Assembly (NCBI GenBank): GCA_023423935.1
Contig: JAFAEQ010000022.1
Location: 1-37,291 of the forward strand
Direction of reading: 5' to 3'
DNA length: 37,291 bases
Origin: Pseudomonadota bacterium
Lineage (GTDB): Bacteria; Pseudomonadota; Gammaproteobacteria; Steroidobacterales; Steroidobacteraceae
The number at the start of each line of letters is the position of its first letter. The stretch's first letter is position 1. Position numbers and translations under genes: made by a program. The notes under the pieces were generated by a model. It worked only from the letters and a program-made list of their open reading frames with translations. It had not been told where the DNA came from and made no database searches. Shown one piece after another: positions 33,131-37,291 of this stretch.

Positions 33131-33840
33131 CACTACCATCGGTACTGCACGCCAGCCGACAGGACGAGGCTGTTTTCACGGCCCACATTGATCGAAGGAT
33201 TTATGCGGCGAGGCACAGCGCGAAGCGCGGAAGAAGCTATCGAACTCTGGCGTCGATGGCTCTGCGACATCAGTTGGCGCATGCTGCCTCAATGAGGCAG
33301 CTGGCACGTCGCGCGAGTATCTAGGACGGCTGCACGGGGCAATTTTCGATACACCATTGCCCGCAACTAACGACGTTAATCGCCGATCCTGAGCACTACC
33401 GAGTTGATGCGAGGCGGTGCAGTAGCGGGCTCTTACGCAGCTGGAAACAATGGCTGTAGGAGACGAACTTCGCGCTGGAGCGCTTCTCACCTAGACCCTG
33501 GCCACCCCCCACGCAAAAGTCGTTCTCGCTACCGAGGGACAAGGTGCCGCGCCGCCCCGATGTTGGGATGGAGTTTGATCGCCACCGAACCGGGGGTCCC
33601 TCGAATGAGTTGGTCAGGCCGATGACATTCACGGCCACCTCGACACCCACGCCGGCGGGGGATTGCCGATGCCGAAGCCCGCGGCTATCGAACCGTCGAT
33701 ATCCAGATCGCCTATGAAATCAGTGTTTAAGGTAAACCAGTGGAATGGCTGGCGAACTGCAGTTGTATCGATGACCATACCGTCTCGCAGCTTCAGTGAG
33801 ACGAGAGAGGGGCGTCCAATTTGTCTGCGCACTCTACTCT
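33131..33840 (-). pseudogene. Decayed outer-membrane beta-barrel gene
   Basis: Three minus-strand pieces in different frames read as barrel strands. The first, near 33740, contains WFTLNTDFIGDLDIDGSIAA. The second (about 33650-33560) contains GVEVAVNVIGLTNSFEGPP. The last ends NVGRENSLVLSAGVQYRW at a stop near 33132. Alternating polar/hydrophobic residues and a final aromatic residue are typical of outer-membrane barrels, probably a TonB-dependent receptor. Frameshifts (one at a C run near 33650) and loss of the start and plug mark it as dead. Overall identification is moderate at best. Confidence 0.4.
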
Positions 33841-34061
33841 CACAGTTCGCAGCGCCAGCTTACGAAAACTCACGTATGGATCGCGCACCGGTCACTCGCC
33901 CGCCCCTTTCACCGCAACGTGCATCCGCATCGAGCATCGCTTGATTGCGGCGATGGAGAATCCAATGGAGCACCGGGCCAATGCACGTCCGCATTGATCG
34001 ATTTCGCGGCGGGACTGTCTGATGATGATGGTGGAATGAATTAGACAATCAGGGAGTCATA

Positions 34062-35006
34062 GTGCAGCTCACGTACGTCCTGGCGATTGCTTGCGCGCTC
34101 GGCACAAGCTTGCGAGCTTCGGCAGCCGAGGAATCTCACACGGCCGATCCGCAAGTGGAATCGATCGAGGGGGTCACCGTTGAGGCGATCGAGCCACGCT
34201 ACGTGGCCCCGACGCTGCGCGATCGCATCGGTCGAATATGGGCGCCGGTGTACATCAACGGCCAGGGGCCCTTTCGTCTCGTGCTCGATTCAGGCGCGAC
34301 CAATTCAGCCATCGTCCATTCTGTCGCCGAGCGACTGGGATTACCCGTGGTCGCCGACAAGACGCTCATGCTTCGCGGCGTCACCGGAAATGCCCAGGTG
34401 CCCTATGTCGTCGCGGATCGTATGGAAGTCGGTGACCTGGAGCTGACCGACACGAAGTTGCCTGTCGTGCCTGATGTATTCGGCGGCGCCGAAGGCGTGC
34501 TCGGAACACAACGCATGATGGACAAGCGAATCACGGTTGGTTTTCGCAAGGACCTGATCCGCATCGAATACGCGCGTGGCAAGCCTCGACCCGAAGGCGT
34601 CGTCACGTTGAAGTTCGATATCGTGCGCGGCCGACTCGCCGTCCTTGATCTGTTGGTTGGCGGGGTTCGCACCGAGGCGATCATCGATACCGGCGCCGAG
34701 ATAACAGTAGGCAACAACAGCCTGCGCGAGGCGCTGTTGCTGCGCAACCGCGAGGCACAAGACACTCAGATCGTTGGCGTGACCCTCGATGTGGCTCCGG
34801 GCAAGAGCATCAGCATTCCGCCGATCTGGCTCGGAAGCATCCAGGTGCGCAATCTTCACATCACGTTCGGCGATATGCCGATCTTCGAGTACTGGCACCT
34901 CACCCGCAAACCAGCACTGCTGATCGGCATGGATGTTATTGGCTCACTGGATACCTTCGTCATCGACTACAAACGCCGTGAGCTGTACCTGCGTGCAAGA
35001 TCTTGA
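34062..35006 (+). CDS. Retropepsin-like aspartyl protease family protein
   Basis: A 314-residue protein with a GTG start at 34062 preceded by GGGAG. A signal peptide ends near ASAAE (about 22), so it acts in the periplasm or outside. It has two aspartic motifs, D76SGAT (VLDSGATNSAIV) and D209TGAE (IIDTGAEITV), each starting a domain of about 120 residues. The first is followed by VRGV/VGD-type retropepsin strands and GVLGTQRM, the second by LIGMDVIGSLD. It is thus a two-domain, single-chain bacterial retropepsin-like protein, in which both catalytic Asp are in one chain. The substrate is unknown. No neighbouring gene is obviously linked. Confidence 0.88.
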   Translation: MQLTYVLAIACALGTSLRASAAEESHTADPQVESIEGVTVEAIEPRYVAPTLRDRIGRIWAPVYINGQGPFRLVLDSGATNSAIVHSVAERLGLPVVADKTLMLRGVTGNAQVPYVVADRMEVGDLELTDTKLPVVPDVFGGAEGVLGTQRMMDKRITVGFRKDLIRIEYARGKPRPEGVVTLKFDIVRGRLAVLDLLVGGVRTEAIIDTGAEITVGNNSLREALLLRNREAQDTQIVGVTLDVAPGKSISIPPIWLGSIQVRNLHITFGDMPIFEYWHLTRKPALLIGMDVIGSLDTFVIDYKRRELYLRARS

Positions 35007-35059
35007 ATGCGCCCATTGGCAGACGCCACGTCGGGATGGGATAGCTACCTGATGAGTGC

Positions 35060-35155
35060 GACTTCAAGGGGTGAAGTCATTGGACACCACGGAACTCAGA
35101 TCACAGAGAGTGACTTTCTCTGCGGGTCACACAGAGTTGGTGGTCCAATGTGTAC
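35060..35155. repeat. Structured short repeat, second copy, with nested hairpins
   Basis: Outer arms CATTGGACACCAC (35078-35090) and GGTGGTCCAATG (35139-35150) pair apart from one inserted base, and AACTC/GAGTT continue the stem inside. A smaller CAGAGA/TCTCTG hairpin lies within. The inner region contains the 17-mer shared with 31711-31727. A separate ACTTCA/TGAAGT hairpin (35061-35077) sits just upstream, about 55 bp past the protease gene. This looks like a small mobile repeat or a processed RNA structure. Confidence 0.6.
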
Positions 35156-35217
35156 GACCTGTTAGTGTGTGAGGTGCGATCCCCCGCGGTGAATTCGCGG
35201 GGATCGGTTTGCACGAG

Positions 35218-35811
35218 CTACTCGATCGTGGCCTCGTTCTGCCGAGCAGCGTTCAGCACCTTCGTCCACCAGAGCAAGTCATCGATCGACCCGTTGGCAA
35301 CGGCGTCCAGCTCGGTGAGGTACGAGGAGACATCCTCACCACGGAAATGCGCATACAGCGCGGCGATGGGGATGTGAACTGCTGAACGGATCGGCGTGAG
35401 CTGCACCGCAGTTGCGCTCTGGCGAAGTGCCTCGATCGCGCGTGCTCCGCCGACGACGCCATAGCCGACGAAGGCGACCGGTTTTCGGTGCCACTCCTGA
35501 TAAACCCAGTCGATCGCATTCTTCAGCACGCCGGAGGGACCGTGGTTGTACTCCGGCGACACCATGACGAAAGCATCGGAGACCGCGATCGCCTGAGTCC
35601 AGCGTTTCACAACCTCGTGCTCGTAGGCCGGGCGCCCCGGCATCGCAGGCGGGGATGGCGCGTCGAAGAAGGGTAGCGGATAGTCGGCGAGGTCGAGCAA
35701 GCGTGCATCGATGCCCTCGCGCTTCTTGAGATGATCGAGAATCCAGTGTGCGGTTTTTTCCGCGAAGCGTTCCTGACGAACGCTGCCGACGATGACGGAT
35801 ATGACGGTCAT
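35218..35811 (-). CDS. NADPH-dependent FMN reductase
   Basis: A 197-residue flavodoxin-like protein. The N-terminal phosphate-binding loop is GSVRQERFAEKTA and the second FMN-binding segment is VSPEYNHGPSGVLKNAIDW, both hallmarks of the NADPH-dependent FMN reductase/quinone reductase family. Length is typical for the family. It would reduce flavin or quinones with NAD(P)H and often protects against electrophiles. It diverges from an HxlR-type regulator gene, with a 19-bp triple repeat between them, a common pairing for HxlR-controlled reductases that respond to reactive electrophiles. Confidence 0.92.
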   Translation of the reverse strand: MTVISVIVGSVRQERFAEKTAHWILDHLKKREGIDARLLDLADYPLPFFDAPSPPAMPGRPAYEHEVVKRWTQAIAVSDAFVMVSPEYNHGPSGVLKNAIDWVYQEWHRKPVAFVGYGVVGGARAIEALRQSATAVQLTPIRSAVHIPIAALYAHFRGEDVSSYLTELDAVANGSIDDLLWWTKVLNAARQNEATIE

Positions 35812-35901
35812 GCTGTGCTCTGCTCGGGAGGGATGGAATAGTGGCCTGGTTACTTTTCGGAACTGGGGCTAGGATGAGCACTGCCAGATGCCGCCGCAAG
35901 G

Positions 35902-35958
35902 AGGCACTTTTTTGAGCGGTAGGCACTTTTTTTAGCTGGAGGCACATTCTTGATACCT
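35902..35958. promoter_or_regulatory. Triple 19-bp direct repeat at the HxlR start, probable operator
   Basis: Three copies of AGGCACnTTnTT start at 35902, 35921 and 35940, exactly 19 bp apart. The third overlaps the ribosome-binding site and TTG start codon of the regulator gene. Tandem half-sites at fixed phase suggest cooperative regulator binding and tight autoregulation. Confidence 0.65.
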
Positions 35959-36399
35959 GCTGACGAAGCCGATCACTCGGAGTGTCGCGCGGTGAGCGAG
36001 ATGCTCGCTCGCATCGGCGACAAGTGGACCGTGCTGGTGGTGGAACTGCTCAAAGGTGGGCCGATGCGCTTCAACGAGATTCGCCGGACTGTCAGTGGCA
36101 TTTCCCAACGGATGCTCACGCTGACGCTGCGCGATCTGGAACGTGATGGCCTGGTGACGAGGACGGTCTATCCGACGATTCCGCCGCGAGTCGAGTACCA
36201 ACTGACCAGACTGGGTCGTTCGCTCTACGAGCCCGTGACGGCGGTGGCGAACTGGGTGCGCCGGAATCGACCGGCCATGGAGGCTGCACGCAAGGCATTC
36301 GACGCGACCGGCACGGCAAAACCGAGCCACCGACGCGGACCGAAGCGCATACCAGTGCTGCCGAAGCGCCTTCGCAGCGAGCGATCAAACATCGACTGA
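35950..36399 (+). CDS. HxlR-family winged-helix regulator
   Basis: A 149-residue protein starting at TTG 35950; GGAGG lies nine bases upstream. The HxlR core is clear: LARIGDKWTVLVVELLKGGPMRFNEIRR, then SGISQRMLTLTLRDLERDGLV and a wing ending PPRVEYQLTRLGRSL. It carries an extra basic C-terminal tail (about 115-149) rich in Arg and Lys, longer than the usual 100-130 residues. A Cys (C12) near the start is where redox- or aldehyde-sensing HxlR proteins place their reactive thiol. It likely represses itself and the divergent FMN reductase. Confidence 0.92.
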   Translation: MIPADEADHSECRAVSEMLARIGDKWTVLVVELLKGGPMRFNEIRRTVSGISQRMLTLTLRDLERDGLVTRTVYPTIPPRVEYQLTRLGRSLYEPVTAVANWVRRNRPAMEAARKAFDATGTAKPSHRRGPKRIPVLPKRLRSERSNID

Positions 36400-36530
36400 C
36401 TGACAGCAGCATCGCGAGCGCGATTACGAATGTCTCGTCGCTGAATGCCGCCAGACGCTGACACCTTCGTGCTCCTCGGGAGAGAGCTGCTCGATGTGTG
36501 CTTGGACACACATCAACTCGTGCGACAGGT

Positions 36531-36951
36531 CTGCACGAGGGCACGCATCAAATGTCGCGGGCTGGTCCGGTAATGCACGGGCATTCGCAGCTGCCCCGCG
36601 GCGGCTGCGAGCGGTGGCTCACAACGCAGCACCGAGATGTGTGCGACGCGCCTGCAAGTGTCGATCCCGCAGTTCGCGGATCGTCTCTCAAGGACACGCA
36701 TCGATTCTCTAGCGACTTGGTCCGGGAATCACGAGCTGCACGAGGACACGCATCAAATCTCGCGGGGCTGGTCCGGTAATGCACGGGAATTCGCAGCTGC
36801 CCCGCGGCGGCTGCGAGCGGTGGCTCACAACGCAGCACCGAGATGTGTGCGACGCGCCTGCAAGTGTCGATCCCGCAGTTCGCGGATCGTCTCTCGAGCG
36901 GATCGTCTCTCGAGGACACGCATCGATTCTCTAGCGACTTGGTCCGGGAAT
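36531..36951. repeat. Tandem duplication of a block of about 205 bp
   Basis: Copy 1 (36531-36729) and copy 2 (36736-36951) start 205 bp apart and are nearly identical, including the run from GCAGCTGCCCCGCGGCGGC to TCGCGGATCGTCTCTC. Copy 2 has a 16-bp internal duplication (GAGCGGATCGTCTCTC). The spacing is not a multiple of three. Each copy has a foldable GCAGC..GCC/GGC..GCTGC hairpin. The few differences suggest a recent event. Confidence 0.9.
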
Positions 36952-36961
36952 TGATGCGTGT
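36746..36961. mobile_element. Candidate small inverted-repeat element (MITE-like)
   Basis: Copy 2 of the block is bounded by the exact 11-bp inverted repeats ACACGCATCAA (36746-36756) and TTGATGCGTGT (36951-36961), enclosing 216 bp. Copy 1 has only the left end (CACGCATCAA, 36542-36551). No transposase is present. A non-autonomous element is one reading; the inverted ends could also be part of a larger stem. Confidence 0.45.
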
Positions 36962-36997
36962 GCCAGTGGACGCCGCATGCACCTATTCTTGAGACAA

Positions 36998-37160
36998 CCA
37001 ATTAGGACACGCACCACCCATAAGGCACAAAGCGCGTCATCGGAAACACACAGAGGCCTCAGAACGATGACGAGCGATCGCTCATCCTTGAGATGCTCGC
37101 GCGGAGACTTGAGCGTAGAGACCAGCGGGGTTGAGCGCACCCGCTCCGGTTGTCAGCAGT
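36998..37160. repeat. Dispersed repeat, copy B
   Basis: Diverged copy of the sequence at 21890-22045, same orientation, with shared blocks listed there. Beyond the GGTTGTC.GCAG end the two copies no longer match, so that is the right border. It lies directly before the hairpin cluster. Confidence 0.6.
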
Positions 37161-37173
37161 GAAAAGTAACCAT

Positions 37174-37192
37174 CCCCCGGCAGAGCCGGGGG
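37174..37192 (+). terminator. Strong hairpin with short T-tract
   Basis: CCCCCGGC and GCCGGGGG form a perfect 8-bp stem with a 3-base loop, followed by CTTT on the plus strand. It could terminate plus-strand transcripts, but it belongs to a row of four hairpins and may have another role. Confidence 0.5.
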
Positions 37193-37274
37193 CTTTCAAG
37201 TCGTGAGCCGCTCAAAGCGGCATGCGGGGTCGCTAATGCGCCCCCGAGTTCTTCGCGCCACCTAAAGGTGGCGC
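37174..37274. repeat. Row of four consecutive hairpins at the right edge
   Basis: The hairpins lie at 37174-37192 (8-bp stem), 37207-37221 (GCCGCT-CAA-AGCGGC), 37226-37244 (GGGGTCGC/GCGCCCC with one bulge, loop TAAT) and 37255-37274 (GCGCCACCT-AA-AGGTGGCGC, 9-bp stem). Loops are two to five bases. Repeated compact hairpins of this kind occur at the ends of some mobile or REP-type elements. Confidence 0.75.
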
Positions 37275-37291
37275 ATCAATTCCACATGTGT

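Larger units (their letters stand above)
36400..37291. other. Gene-free region of repeats and hairpins
   Basis: No convincing gene. Frames seen on either strand shift between the two copies of the tandem block and so are not under coding constraint. The region contains the block duplication, repeat copy B and the hairpin cluster described separately. Confidence 0.6.

Noticed and set aside
36548..36982. A 144-codon minus-strand frame across the tandem block
   Set aside because: The two block copies are read in different frames because the 205-bp spacing is not a multiple of three, so the frame is not under coding selection.

Overview
The window looks like chromosomal DNA of a moderately GC-rich gammaproteobacterium, probably Steroidobacter- or Xanthomonadales-like. 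This is an inference from the two large TonB-dependent receptors, the 2383-residue type Va autotransporter with an extended signal peptide, OmpR-type two-component pairs, and many accessory regulators. No rRNA or tRNA gene was seen. The region is accessory in character, with decayed genes, dispersed repeats and long gene-poor stretches.

Left end (1-2311): a relic integron. A truncated integron-integrase gene (973-1209, +) diverges from an attI-like site (824-883). One complete gene cassette follows (311-829, encoding a four-helix membrane protein on the minus strand) with a textbook attC (305-365). A second cassette frame runs off the left edge. A membrane protein with a soluble C-terminal part (1157-2311) overlaps the dead end of the integrase.

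2542-12543 (all minus): a histidine kinase with a 7TMR-DISM-type input region, its response regulator (16-nt overlap), and, after a gap of about 290 bp with a CRP/Clp-like site, the giant autotransporter, which ends at a strong hairpin terminator.

13006-14936: an ArsR-type regulator diverges from two translationally coupled dimeric alpha/beta-barrel proteins (NIPSNAP-like and ABM-like). A frameshifted lipoprotein gene follows on the minus strand. 15523-19985: a TonB-dependent receptor followed by an OmpR-type regulator and its kinase, probably one surface-uptake and sensing unit.

20281-24963: an AraC-type sensor gene fused by a deletion to a headless short-chain dehydrogenase; repeat DNA; a frameshifted Ig/propeller-like fragment; a poly-Gly lipoprotein with a secreted coiled-coil protein; and an intact AraC regulator. 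25198-29732: REP-like repeat DNA, then a 1020-residue TonB-dependent receptor divergent from a FadR/GntR regulator, with two TGGTCnGACCA operators exactly 22 bp apart between them.

30221-36399: a POTRA-like/HEAT-repeat exported protein, an amidohydrolase with an altered metal-ligand motif, remnants of an outer-membrane barrel, a retropepsin-like protease, and an FMN reductase divergent from an HxlR regulator with a triple 19-bp direct repeat at its start. 36400-37291 holds no convincing gene: it contains a tandemly duplicated block of about 205 bp whose second copy is bounded by 11-bp inverted repeats, a diverged copy of a repeat also found at 21.9 kb, and four consecutive hairpins at the right edge.
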